From contig NZ_CP126269.1 in assembly GCF_003234445.2 (NCBI RefSeq), positions 744,001-808,000 on the forward strand: a DNA stretch of 64,000 nucleotides, written 5' to 3'. The translations under genes were made by a program, and so were the position numbers. Shown piece after piece: positions 16,235-24,270 of the stretch. Position 1 is the first letter of the stretch, and each line of letters opens with the position of its first letter. The notes beneath the pieces were generated by a model. The model worked only from the letters and a program-made list of their open reading frames with translations. It was not told the origin of the DNA and did no database searches. Source of the stretch: Curtobacterium sp. MCLR17_036 (lineage in GTDB: Bacteria; Actinomycetota; Actinomycetes; Actinomycetales; Microbacteriaceae).

Positions 16235-16630
16235 CTACAGCGACGCGACCAGCGCTTCCACGCGGGCGCGGATGTCGTCGCGGATCGGGCGGACGCGCTC
16301 GATCGGCTGCCCGGCCGGGTCCTCGAGTTCCCAGTCCTCGTACCGCTTGCCGGGGAAGACCGGGCAGGCGTCCCCGCACCCCATCGTGACGACGACGTCC
16401 GACTCGCGCACGGTGTCGGTCGCGAGCACGGCGGGCTGCGCACCGGCGATGTCGATGCCGGCCTCGGCCATGGCCCGGACGGCCACGGCGTTCACCCGGT
16501 CGGCCGGTTCGCTGCCGGCCGAGAACACGCGGACGCGGTCACCGGCGAGGTGCCGCAGCCAGCCGGCGGCCATCTGCGAGCGGCCGGCGTTGTGGACGCA
16601 CACGAACAGGACGGTGGGGCGGTCGGTCAT
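16235..16630 (-). CDS. arsC: arsenate reductase, thioredoxin-coupled ArsC/LMW-PTP family
   Basis: This 131-residue enzyme has the low-molecular-weight phosphatase fold and reduces arsenate to arsenite. The P-loop nucleophile Cys11 and Arg17 lie in CVHNAGRS. The redox cysteines Cys85 and Cys89 lie in MGCGDACP, and the DP loop is at Asp104-Pro105. These three cysteines mark the thioredoxin-linked type. It stands apart from any arsR, acr3 or arsB gene in this window. Confidence 0.92.
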   Translation of the reverse strand: MTDRPTVLFVCVHNAGRSQMAAGWLRHLAGDRVRVFSAGSEPADRVNAVAVRAMAEAGIDIAGAQPAVLATDTVRESDVVVTMGCGDACPVFPGKRYEDWELEDPAGQPIERVRPIRDDIRARVEALVASL

Positions 16631-16676
16631 GCCGCCATCATCCCAGTGGTGACCGTCGACGACGTGCCGGACCGGA

Positions 16677-17090
16677 TCAGCGCAGGGCGGACGCCTCGAA
16701 GCCGATCAGCCACGTGACGCCGAACGCGTCCCGCACGGTGCCGTCCCAGTCGCCCCACGGGCGTTCCTGCAGGGCGTCGAGGACGGTGCCGCCCGTGGCG
16801 AGCCCGTCGAACCACCGGCGCAGGACGTCGGGCGTGGCCGTCCCGAGCAGCGCGAAGAGCAGACCGGACGCCGCGAACGGTTCCTCGTGCCCGCTCGTGT
16901 CGGTGGCGAACAGGTCGACCGCGCCGGTCAACTGCCCGTGTGCCACCGCGTCGGCGGGACCGTCGGCGCGGGCGAGGTCGGCGAAGGTGGCGATCCGGAC
17001 CTCGCCGCCGAACACGCCCTGCCAGTGCTCGAGGGCCTGCCGGGCCGTGCCGGCGAAGCGGAGGTACGGCGTCGGTGCGATGGCGTCCAT
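16677..17090 (-). CDS. PhnB-like VOC protein
   Basis: This 137-residue protein resembles the PhnB/3-demethylubiquinone-9 methyltransferase-like branch of the VOC fold. It starts with TPYLRFAGTARQALEHWQGV and ends with GxxWxIGFEA. The usual metal ligands of active VOC enzymes are not obvious. It is encoded between arsC and a TetR gene on the same strand with short gaps. Function unknown. Confidence 0.8.
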   Translation of the reverse strand: MDAIAPTPYLRFAGTARQALEHWQGVFGGEVRIATFADLARADGPADAVAHGQLTGAVDLFATDTSGHEEPFAASGLLFALLGTATPDVLRRWFDGLATGGTVLDALQERPWGDWDGTVRDAFGVTWLIGFEASALR

Positions 17091-17133
17091 GGCGTGACGG
17101 TACCGCCGCAGGCCGCCGGCCGTGCCCTCGTCG

Positions 17134-17730
17134 TCAGCGGGTCGGTCCGAGCACGTCGAAGGCCCGCCGCAGGATCGCCGGGGCATCGGCTCCGGCACCC
17201 TCGTCCGTCGCCCAGGTGGTCACCGCGACGTCGAAGCAGCCGAGCGCCGCCTGCACGAGGGTCCGGGCACGGAGGTCCCTGTCCGTCCCGCCGAGGCGGT
17301 CGGTGACCAGCGGGGTGAGGGCATCGGCCCAGGTCTGGTGCTTCTCGAGGTTCCGGGCGCGGAGCGAGGCGGTGCGTGTCATCACGCGGACGGAGCGGCG
17401 GCCGGTCTCCGGGTCGTCCTCACCGCCGCGGGCGAGCATCTCGGCGAAGGCCTCGCGCAGGGCGCTCCACACCGGTTCGTCGTCGGGGCGGGCGCGGAAG
17501 GCGTCGGCCAGCGCCTGGCGGTGCCGCGCCGGGTCGCCGATGACCGCGTCCTCCTTCGCCGGGAAGTAGCGGTGGAAGCTCCGGGCGGAGATGCCGACCT
17601 CGGCCGCGACCTGTTCCACCGTGACGTTCTCGAAGCCGTCGGTGTCGAAGCGCTCCACGGCCACGGCCGCGATGCGGGCACGGACGGCGTCGCGGGTGAT
17701 GCCACGCAGGCCGGATGGTCCGTCGCTCAT
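17134..17730 (-). CDS. TetR-family regulator, probable repressor of the divergent aldo-keto reductase
   Basis: This 198-residue protein has a TetR helix-turn-helix at about residues 30-60 (VEQVAAEVGISARSFHRYFP) and a C-terminal ligand-binding domain. It is divergent from the aldo-keto reductase gene, and the roughly 100-bp gap carries a perfect TGTCAGA/TCTGACA palindrome. That layout suggests autorepression and control of the reductase. Confidence 0.88.
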   Translation of the reverse strand: MSDGPSGLRGITRDAVRARIAAVAVERFDTDGFENVTVEQVAAEVGISARSFHRYFPAKEDAVIGDPARHRQALADAFRARPDDEPVWSALREAFAEMLARGGEDDPETGRRSVRVMTRTASLRARNLEKHQTWADALTPLVTDRLGGTDRDLRARTLVQAALGCFDVAVTTWATDEGAGADAPAILRRAFDVLGPTR

Positions 17731-17767
17731 GCTGTGATCCTACCCGCTTGGCAATCTCCGTCGAGTG

Positions 17768-17782
17768 TGTCAGAGTCTGACA
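17768..17782. promoter_or_regulatory. candidate TetR operator
   Basis: TGTCAGAGTCTGACA is a perfect 7+1+7 inverted repeat in the TetR/aldo-keto reductase divergent region. A further half-site GTGTCAG occurs about 20 bases downstream. Size and position fit a TetR dimer site. Confidence 0.6.
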
Positions 17783-17832
17783 ATGCGGGCACAACGTGTC
17801 AGCAGTCACCACGACCACCGGAGGAACCGACC

Positions 17833-18774
17833 ATGCAGCAGCGCACCCTCGGCCGACAGGGCCTGACCGTCAGCGCGATCGGCTACGGCGCCATGGGTAC
17901 CACGTTCGCGTACGGACCAGGCGACGATCAGGAGTCCGTCGCGGCCATCCGCCAGGCGCACGACCTCGGCGTCACCCACTTCGACACCGCCGAGCTCTAC
18001 GGGTGGGGGACCGGCGAGCGGTTGCTCGGCAGCGCGCTGGCCCCGATCCGCGACCAGGTGACCATCGCCACGAAGTTCGGCTTCACCCCCGAGGCCTACG
18101 CTCCGGACTCGCGTCCGGAGCACGTGCGCGCCGTGGTGGACGCGAGCCTGCGCAACCTCGGCACCGAGTGGATCGACGTGCTGTACCAGCACATCCACGA
18201 CCCGGCCGTCCCGATCGAGGACGTCGTCGGCGTCATGCAGGAGTTCGTCCAGGCCGGCAAGGTGCGGTACCTCGGCCTTTCGAACACCGATGCCGAGCAG
18301 ATCCGCCGTGCGCACCTCGTCCACCCGATCTCCGTGCTGCAAACCGAGTACTCGGTGTTCTCGCGGGAGTCCGAGGCGCTCTTCCCGCTCGTGGACGAGC
18401 TCGGCATCGGTCTGGTCGCCTACTCGCCGTTGGCGCGGGGGTTCCTCAGCGGTGCGGTGCAGCCACGCAGCGCCTACGCGGCCGACGACCTCCGGCACCA
18501 GCTCGAGTGGTGGGCGCCGGAGCACTTCGACGCCAACGTCGGTGTCGTCGACGGGCTCACTGCCATCGCCGACGCGAAGGGCGTGTCCCTGTCGCAGCTC
18601 GCCCTCGCCTGGGTCCTGGCGGAGCGCGACGACGTGGTGCCGATCCCCGGGTCGCGGAACCCGGGGCGCGTCGCCGAGAACGTCGCGGCCGCCGACATCC
18701 GACTGACCGCGGAGGAGGTGGCGCGCATCGACGCGCTGTCGCGCGACGTCCGCGGGAAGCGCGCGATGAGCTGA
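17833..18774 (+). CDS. aldo/keto reductase
   Basis: This 313-residue NADPH-dependent TIM-barrel oxidoreductase is related to the YajO/IolS/YhdN group. It shows FDTAELYG with the catalytic Tyr, a downstream ATKFGF lysine, LGLSN, and PIPGSRNPGRVAEN for cofactor binding. The segment YQHIHDP stands where many relatives have LHRVDP. The ATG follows GGAGGAAC. It is probably repressed by the divergent TetR protein, and the substrate may be a reactive aldehyde or plant-derived carbonyl compound. Confidence 0.92.
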   Translation: MQQRTLGRQGLTVSAIGYGAMGTTFAYGPGDDQESVAAIRQAHDLGVTHFDTAELYGWGTGERLLGSALAPIRDQVTIATKFGFTPEAYAPDSRPEHVRAVVDASLRNLGTEWIDVLYQHIHDPAVPIEDVVGVMQEFVQAGKVRYLGLSNTDAEQIRRAHLVHPISVLQTEYSVFSRESEALFPLVDELGIGLVAYSPLARGFLSGAVQPRSAYAADDLRHQLEWWAPEHFDANVGVVDGLTAIADAKGVSLSQLALAWVLAERDDVVPIPGSRNPGRVAENVAAADIRLTAEEVARIDALSRDVRGKRAMS

Positions 18775-18789
18775 GCCCGGCCGAGCGTC

Positions 18790-18831
18790 GGACGGGAGGC
18801 CCGTGGCGCGCCCGCCACGGGCCTCCCGTCC
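18790..18831. terminator. perfect 19-bp stem hairpin (family P2), second copy
   Basis: The 19-bp stem GGACGGGAGGCCCGTGGCG is identical to the one at 12805-12846, with a different 4-base loop (CGCC). It lies between the convergent aldo-keto reductase and a TetR gene. Confidence 0.8.
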
Positions 18832-18858
18832 AGCGGGCGGTCGTGTCCGGAGCGCGTC

Positions 18859-19437
18859 TCAGTCGAGCAGGGCGAGCGCGCGGTCCACGACGTCCTCCGG
18901 ACGGCCGTCGCCGTTCAGCGCCCACCAGGTGAGCGCCGCGCTCGCGGCGGCCGCCAGGGCGTGCGCGCGCACCGCGACGCCGAGGTCGTCGGCCGACGCG
19001 CCGTCGCGCTCGGCCACGAACCGGATGATCTCGTCGGTCAGGCTCGTGACCGCAGCGTCACCGACGCGCTCGAGCGACGGGTTCGCGCGGATGACGCGGA
19101 GGCGGTGTCGGGTGACCTCGACGGCGTCGTCGGGGAAGGTCGCGCCGATCCGGTACGCGGCACGCAGGGCGTCCGGTGAGGACTCCGACGCCGGCCGTTG
19201 CCGGAGCGCGTCACCGAACCGGGTCGTGAACTCCTCGAGCCCGCCCCAGACGAGCGCTGCCTTGTTCGGGAACAGCCGGAACAGCGACCGGCGGCTCACG
19301 CCGGCGGCAGCCGCGACGTCGTCCATCGACACGGCGTCGAAACCCTGCTCGTCGAACAGGCGCAGCGCCACGAGGGAGACGGCGTCCGGGTCGATCGTGC
19401 GGGGGCGGCCCGTCGGGCGGTCGCTCGTCGAGCTCAT
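18859..19437 (-). CDS. TetR-family regulator of the divergent SDR gene
   Basis: This 192-residue regulator begins with an RPTGRPRTIDPDAV lead-in and has the helix-turn-helix at about residues 35-60 (MDDVAAAAGVSRRSLFRLFP). The C-terminal domain resembles the acyl-CoA-type/MftR-like branch. The ATG is preceded by AAAGGA. It faces an SDR gene across 68 bp that contain a CACTGAG...CTCAGTG inverted repeat, so it probably controls that gene and itself. Confidence 0.88.
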   Translation of the reverse strand: MSSTSDRPTGRPRTIDPDAVSLVALRLFDEQGFDAVSMDDVAAAAGVSRRSLFRLFPNKAALVWGGLEEFTTRFGDALRQRPASESSPDALRAAYRIGATFPDDAVEVTRHRLRVIRANPSLERVGDAAVTSLTDEIIRFVAERDGASADDLGVAVRAHALAAAASAALTWWALNGDGRPEDVVDRALALLD

Positions 19438-19449
19438 GGAGTCCTTTCG

Positions 19450-19495
19450 GCACTGAGTGCTACAACGGTGGTGGCGCACCGAGCGCCTCTCAGTG
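19450..19495. promoter_or_regulatory. candidate operator between TetR and SDR genes
   Basis: The gap holds GCACTGAGTGC (a local palindrome, 19450-19460) and a matching CTCAGTG at 19489-19495. One TetR dimer could bind the local palindrome, or two could bind the separated arms. Confidence 0.45.
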
Positions 19496-19505
19496 AGGAG
19501 ACGAC

Positions 19506-20264
19506 ATGACCGAGACCACCGCCGGACGGTTCGCCGGCACGACCATCATCGTCACCGGAGCGGGCTCCGGCATCGGACGCGCCACGGCGACGCGCATCGC
19601 GAACGAGGGCGGGCGCGTGATCGCGACCGACGTCGTCGCCGAGCGGCTCGACGCCCTCCGCTCCGAACTCGACGGTTTCGACGTCGAGACCGTCGTCGGG
19701 GACGTCGCAGCGACCGAGACGATCGACGCGCTCATCGCGGCCGCGGGCGAGCGGATCGACGGGCTGGCGAACGTCGCCGGCATCATGGACGCCTTCCTGC
19801 CGCCGAGCGAGGTCGACGACGCCACCTGGGACCGCGTCTTCAGCGTCAACGTCACCGGACCGATGCGCCTCACCCGCGCCGTCCTGCCGCTCATGATCGC
19901 CGCCGGTCGCGGAGCCGTCGTGAACGTCGCATCCGAGGCGGCGCTCCGCGCGTCGGCCTCCGGTGCCGCGTACACGGCCTCGAAGCACGCGATCGCCGGC
20001 TTGACCAAGAGCGTCGCGTTCTTCCACGGACCGCAGGGCATCCGGGCCAACGCCGTCGCGCCGGGGTCGGTCGCGACGAACATCGAGGCGCCGATGCGCA
20101 GCGAGTACGCGGCCAGCCGGGTCGGTCCGCTGATGCAGGCGGTGATCCCGCCGATCGCGCAGCCGGAACAGCTCGCCGCGGCCATCACCTGGCTGCTCAG
20201 CGACGACTCGGCCAACGTGAACGGCGTCGTGCTGCCGAGCGACGGCGGGTGGTCGGTCATCTGA
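19506..20264 (+). CDS. SDR-family oxidoreductase (FabG-like)
   Basis: This 252-residue classical SDR has TGAGSGIG at residues 18-25, an NVAG motif, Ser and YTASK catalytic residues, and the C-terminal PSDGGWSVI. Length and motifs resemble 3-oxoacyl-ACP reductase-like dehydrogenases of secondary pathways. The ATG follows GAGGAGAC. It is probably induced when the divergent TetR protein binds a ligand. The stop is followed within 10 bases by a large AT-rich palindrome belonging to the next gene pair. Confidence 0.9.
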   Translation: MTETTAGRFAGTTIIVTGAGSGIGRATATRIANEGGRVIATDVVAERLDALRSELDGFDVETVVGDVAATETIDALIAAAGERIDGLANVAGIMDAFLPPSEVDDATWDRVFSVNVTGPMRLTRAVLPLMIAAGRGAVVNVASEAALRASASGAAYTASKHAIAGLTKSVAFFHGPQGIRANAVAPGSVATNIEAPMRSEYAASRVGPLMQAVIPPIAQPEQLAAAITWLLSDDSANVNGVVLPSDGGWSVI

Positions 20265-20273
20265 GGAAGATGC

Positions 20274-20325
20274 TCAGATACGAGTAGAAATCTACCAGAA
20301 GTGGTATATTTCTACTCGTATCTGA
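20274..20325. promoter_or_regulatory. 52-bp AT-rich palindrome before the MNT-HEPN pair
   Basis: Two 24-base arms beginning TCAGATACGAGTAGAAAT are complementary with a single mismatch and separated by GAAG. The right arm ends 12 bases before the next start, just upstream of a GGAGG ribosome-binding site. The block is far more AT-rich than its surroundings. It could be an autoregulatory operator for the HTH protein that follows, a terminator for the SDR gene, or both. A TATATT within the right arm could serve as a -10 box. Confidence 0.75.
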
Positions 20326-20337
20326 TCGGAGGTACCG

Positions 20338-20943
20338 ATGCAGTTGCAAACCCCCTTCGCGACGGTGACGACCTCCGTGGACGGCGATGTGCTCGCCGTG
20401 TTGGCACGAGCGCCAGGACCGATGACGATCGCGGACATCTGCAGCCTGGTGCCGGACCGGTCGTACGCCGGGGTCCGGAACAGTGCGGATCGGTTGGTCG
20501 AGCAAGGTGTCGTCGACGGGCACCGGACCGGACGGACGAAGTCCTTCAGTCTGAACCGCGAACACCTCGCCGCTGATGCGGTCGTCGCGATCGCGAACCT
20601 CCGGACGGCTTTCCTCGACCGGCTCCGCGACGGTTGCGAGCCCATCCCACTCCGCTACGCCGCCGTCTTCGGCTCGGCTGCCCGCGGGGAGATGCGACCG
20701 CAGAGCGACGTCGACCTCTGCTTCGTCGTCCTGCGCGGCCGGCGGTCCGAGGCCGAGACCGGCATCCACGCCTTGACCGAGCGCGCTGCTCGGTGGAGCG
20801 GCAACGAGGTCCGGCCCGTCGTCTTCGATGAGGACGACGTCAGCGCGGCGGACGCCCTCTTGGGTTCCGTTGCGCGCGAGGGCATTCCCCTTGCAGGTGA
20901 TGGTCGTTGGCTGGTCCGGCGACTCCGTACGCTGGCTGGATGA
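20338..20943 (+). CDS. winged-HTH plus nucleotidyltransferase (MNT-like) protein
   Basis: This 201-residue protein has an N-terminal winged helix at about residues 15-75 and a minimal nucleotidyltransferase domain at 100-195. The nucleotidyltransferase signature is clear: FGSAARGEMRPQSDVDL gives Gly112-Ser113 and Asp124/Asp126. MNT proteins paired with HEPN partners are known antitoxins that AMPylate the HEPN toxin. The fused HTH suggests this one also represses its own promoter at the adjacent palindrome. Its stop overlaps the HEPN start (ATGA). Confidence 0.85.
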   Translation: MQLQTPFATVTTSVDGDVLAVLARAPGPMTIADICSLVPDRSYAGVRNSADRLVEQGVVDGHRTGRTKSFSLNREHLAADAVVAIANLRTAFLDRLRDGCEPIPLRYAAVFGSAARGEMRPQSDVDLCFVVLRGRRSEAETGIHALTERAARWSGNEVRPVVFDEDDVSAADALLGSVAREGIPLAGDGRWLVRRLRTLAG

Positions 20944-21362
20944 CACCGCGGACCGGCACCACTGCGATCGGCGATGAGTCGTTCCGTCGTGGGCACCTCG
21001 CCAAGGCGTCGGAGTTCCTCGATGCCGCCGATGCGCTGCGCGAACTCGGGGGAGCAGCGGGTGTCATCACCGCGGAGTCACACTTCGCCAACGCCTTCGT
21101 CGCACAGTGCGTCCTGAGCGGGATCGCAGCGGCGGACGCGATCTGTGTCGCACGGACGGGCCGCTACTCGCGGTCGGGTGCGCACGACGAAGCGGTGCCG
21201 GTGCTCCGTGCTGCGGCTGGCCAGTCCGTCGCGAAGCACCTCGAGGTCCTGCTCGCGGTCAAGAACAAGGCGGAGTACAACGCCAGGTCGGTGAGCGACG
21301 CGGACATCGCGCGGGCCCGGACTGCCGCCGAGTCCTTGGAGGCATTCGCCCGCTCAGCGTGA
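20940..21362 (+). CDS. HEPN-domain protein, partner of the MNT-like gene
   Basis: This 140-residue, mostly helical protein resembles HEPN proteins of the SAV_6107-like group. Active HEPN RNases carry an R-x4-6-H motif; the matching place here reads KNKAEYN (Lys108-Asn114), with neither the arginine nor the histidine. The RNase function may therefore be lost or altered. The ATG overlaps the upstream stop, giving strict translational coupling as in toxin-antitoxin pairs. It may be a degenerate toxin, a toxin with different chemistry, or a non-toxic adaptor. Confidence 0.72.
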   Translation: MTPRTGTTAIGDESFRRGHLAKASEFLDAADALRELGGAAGVITAESHFANAFVAQCVLSGIAAADAICVARTGRYSRSGAHDEAVPVLRAAAGQSVAKHLEVLLAVKNKAEYNARSVSDADIARARTAAESLEAFARSA

Positions 21363-21396
21363 GGCTCGGCATGGGTGTCCCGCGCCTGCGTCGCCG

Positions 21397-21984
21397 TCAG
21401 GACGCGAGCGCCACCATCTCGCGCACCACGGCACGCAAGCGATCGGCGAGCTCGTCGTTGCTCCGCACCGTGTCCCGGTGCGCTGCTTCGCTCAGGGCCG
21501 ACATGACGAGCGTCACGGCGGTCCGGGCGGTCTGCTCGTCGGTCCGCGTGCCCACGACGCTGAGCAGGGACTGCCGCGACTCGGCCATCCACTGCATGAC
21601 CGTCGAGGACATCTCCGGACGCAGCACGAGCAGTTCCTTCATGCGGCGGCGGTCCTGTGACAGCGGCACGGTGGCGGCGATGAGCACGCACAGGTCGTCG
21701 ACGAGTGCGCCCTCGGCCTGCTCGAACCAGGCGGCGCTGTGTTCCGGGACCTCGACCGAGTCGAGGCCGAGCGCTGCGTGCGCCTTCGACGTGAAGTAGT
21801 TGAAGAAGGTGCGCGGGGAGACGTCGGCGTCCGCGCAGATCTGTTCGATCGTGACGCCGTCGAGACCGTGCGCCGACACGAGCGTGAGGGCCGCGTCGTG
21901 GAGCGCCTGACGCGTCTGCTGCTTCTTGCGCTCCCGCAGGGTGCACGGGGCGGTGGCGTCCGGCGGTGCTGCGGTGGTGGGCAC
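21397..21984 (-). CDS. TetR-family regulator downstream of MFS exporter
   Basis: This regulator has LRERKKQQTRQALHDAAL followed by an HTH (IEQICADADVSPRTFFNYF) and a C-terminal ligand domain, a layout typical of repressors of multidrug exporters. The GTG chosen lies five bases after AGGAG and gives 195 residues. A GTG at 22077, overlapping the exporter stop, would add 31 Pro/Thr/Arg-rich residues and cannot be excluded. It is downstream of the exporter on the same strand and probably represses that operon. Confidence 0.85.
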   Translation of the reverse strand: MPTTAAPPDATAPCTLRERKKQQTRQALHDAALTLVSAHGLDGVTIEQICADADVSPRTFFNYFTSKAHAALGLDSVEVPEHSAAWFEQAEGALVDDLCVLIAATVPLSQDRRRMKELLVLRPEMSSTVMQWMAESRQSLLSVVGTRTDEQTARTAVTLVMSALSEAAHRDTVRSNDELADRLRAVVREMVALAS

Positions 21985-22073
21985 GGGCACTCCTGGGGGT
22001 CGAGGGGTTGTGGGCCGCCGGGTGGTGGGCCGCCCGTGCCGGAAGGTCGGCACGGCACGGGCGGCCCGGTCGG

Positions 22074-24122
22074 TCACCGGCGCTGCGTCGGCGTGGAGCC
22101 GGTCATCGGACCGGTGAAGCTGCCGGCCTCGGCCGCGGCGAGCCCGGCGTCGGACTCGAGCTGTGCCTCGGCGGACATGTCGGCACGCTCCTGGAGCGCG
22201 GAGCGCTGGCGCAGCGGCGGCACCCGGAAGAACCAGGTGAGCACGAACGCGAGCAGGATCACGCCGAGGCCGACCCAGTAGATCGTCACCGACGAGGCGT
22301 TGAACCCGGCCATGAACGGGCGGGTCAGGGCGCTGTCGGCACCGGTCAGGAACGACGTGTCGTTCGTGCTCGTGCTGCTCGAGCTGCTGCTGTCACCGGC
22401 GTCGATCTGCTTCGCCAGGTCGGGCGTGACCTGGTCGACCCAGTACGTGCGCTGGGCGGCGTCCGACCAGTCGACGACGACCTTGCCGTCCTGCACCGAG
22501 GCGTGTGCCCGCTCGGCGACGGCCTGCAGGACCACGGACTCGGGAGTCGAGGGGCGGGCGGCGGTGATCGCCTGCGCCGAGGCCTGGTCGAGCTGGCGCT
22601 GGATGCCCTGCTCGAGCGGGGCGACGATCGGCGTCCAGATCTTCTCCATCGCACCCTGGTTCCGCGGGGCGGTGGCGACCGTCGGGTTCGTCGCCGCGTC
22701 GAGGGCGGCGTTCAGGTCCTTCTGGTTCGACGTGGCGTGCAGGATGTTCGCCGGCATGACCGAGAACAGGATGGAGAGCAGGACGGCGGTGCCGAGCGTC
22801 CCGCCGATCTGACGGAAGAACGTGGCCGACGACGTCGCGACGCCCATGTCCCGGGCCTCGACGGACCCCTGCGAGGCGAGCGTCAGCGACTGCATGACGG
22901 AGCCGAGCCCGAGGCCGATGAGGAACATGCCGATCATGAGGAACCAGAGCGGCTTGTCGATGGACATGAACGTCAGCACGACGTAACCGGCGGACACGAG
23001 TGCCGTGCCGATGACCGGGAAGATCCGGTAGCGGCCGACGCGGGCCACGATCTGACCGCTGGTGATCGACGCGATCATGAGGCCGCCGACCAGGGGCAGG
23101 GTCGCGAAGCCCGACTCGGTCGGGGTCAGGCCGACGACGATCTGCAGGTAGAGCGGGATGGTGAGCATCGCGCCGAACATCGCGAAGCCGACGAGGAACC
23201 CGATGACGGTCGCCATCGAGAACGTGCCGGAGCGGAAGAGCTTGAGCGGGATGATCGCCGCGTCGCCCATCTTCGACTCGATGAGCAGCAGGCCGACGAG
23301 CCCGACGACGCCGATGACGTAGCAGGCGAGCGCGGCGGGGGAACCCCAGCCCCAGGTACGGCCCTGTTCGGCCACGAGCAGCAGCGGCACGAGGGTGACG
23401 ATGACGGCGGTCGCGCCCCACCAGTCGACCTTCGGCTTGTCGGTCTTGTCGTGCACCTTCGGCAGGTGCAGGAAGACGATGACCATGACGAGCGCCGCGA
23501 TGCCGATCGGGACGTTGATCAGCAGGACCCAGCGCCAGCCGGTGATCCAGAGGATCTCGGACGAGCCGGCGAGCAGGCCGCCGATGAGCGGGCCGATGAC
23601 CGACGAGATGCCGAAGACCGCGAGGAAGTACCCCTGGTACTTGGCGCGTTCGCGCGGGGCGAGGATGTCGCCCATGATCGCGAGCGGGAGCGACATGAGC
23701 GCGCCGGCGCCGATGCCCTGCACGGCGCGGAAGGCCGCGAGCATGAGCATCGAGGTCGCCATCGAGGACAGCACGGCGCCGACGATGAACACGACGATGC
23801 CGAAGATGTAGAGCGGGCGGCGGCCGAAGATGTCGGAGAGCTTGCCGTAGATCGGCGTCGCGATCGTCGAGGTGATGAGGTACGCCGTCGTCACCCACGC
23901 CTGCTGGTCGAGGCCGTGCAGGTCGTCACCGATGGTGCGGATCGCCGTGCCGAACACCGTCTGTCCGAGCGAGGACAGGAACATGCCCGCCATCAGCCCG
24001 TAGATCACGAGGAGGATCTGGCGGTGGGTCATCAGCGGCTGCTGGCCGGGGCCGCCGGAGGCCGGAGCGGCCTCGGACGAGCTCCGACCGGGCTGCACCG
24101 GGACGGGTGCGGTGGCGGTCAT
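22074..24122 (-). CDS. DHA2-type (EmrB/QacA-like) MFS drug exporter
   Basis: This 682-residue antiporter has 14 predicted membrane helices and would export drugs or toxic metabolites. Motifs include GKLSDIFGRRPLYI (motif A) and RAVQGIGAGA. A hydrophilic insert of about 130 residues, including a Ser/Thr run, precedes the last helix. This makes the protein longer than typical EmrB (about 510 residues) and is seen in some actinobacterial members. The ATG follows AAGGAG. The downstream TetR gene is probably its repressor. Confidence 0.92.
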   Translation of the reverse strand: MTATAPVPVQPGRSSSEAAPASGGPGQQPLMTHRQILLVIYGLMAGMFLSSLGQTVFGTAIRTIGDDLHGLDQQAWVTTAYLITSTIATPIYGKLSDIFGRRPLYIFGIVVFIVGAVLSSMATSMLMLAAFRAVQGIGAGALMSLPLAIMGDILAPRERAKYQGYFLAVFGISSVIGPLIGGLLAGSSEILWITGWRWVLLINVPIGIAALVMVIVFLHLPKVHDKTDKPKVDWWGATAVIVTLVPLLLVAEQGRTWGWGSPAALACYVIGVVGLVGLLLIESKMGDAAIIPLKLFRSGTFSMATVIGFLVGFAMFGAMLTIPLYLQIVVGLTPTESGFATLPLVGGLMIASITSGQIVARVGRYRIFPVIGTALVSAGYVVLTFMSIDKPLWFLMIGMFLIGLGLGSVMQSLTLASQGSVEARDMGVATSSATFFRQIGGTLGTAVLLSILFSVMPANILHATSNQKDLNAALDAATNPTVATAPRNQGAMEKIWTPIVAPLEQGIQRQLDQASAQAITAARPSTPESVVLQAVAERAHASVQDGKVVVDWSDAAQRTYWVDQVTPDLAKQIDAGDSSSSSSTSTNDTSFLTGADSALTRPFMAGFNASSVTIYWVGLGVILLAFVLTWFFRVPPLRQRSALQERADMSAEAQLESDAGLAAAEAGSFTGPMTGSTPTQRR

Positions 24123-24163
24123 CGAACTCCTTTTTCGGACTGTGAAACTTTGCAGACCGCGCA

Positions 24164-24192
24164 ACGATACATCCACTAGTTCCGCAATGCAA
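24164..24192 (-). promoter_or_regulatory. candidate sigma-70 promoter of MFS exporter
   Basis: Read on the minus strand, TTGCAT and TATCGT are separated by exactly 17 bases, with the -10 box about 42 bases from the ATG. An ACTAGT palindrome in the spacer could be part of a repressor site. Confidence 0.5.
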
Positions 24193-24270
24193 CTAAAGGC
24201 GGGTGTCCGTGGGTGCACAGGAGGTGCCCGTCCGTCACTGTTGCAGGCGTATTCGAGATACCGTTTCAGC

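Noticed and set aside
20338..21362. Classification as a standard, active MNT-HEPN toxin-antitoxin system
   Set aside because: The nucleotidyltransferase is intact, but the HEPN partner lacks the R-x4-6-H catalytic pair, so a standard RNase toxin claim is not supported. It is listed instead as an open question.
21966..24179. A long plus-strand open frame opposite the MFS exporter
   Set aside because: The minus strand encodes a complete DHA2 exporter with motifs and ribosome-binding site. The plus-strand product is a low-complexity Asp/Glu/Arg-rich shadow.
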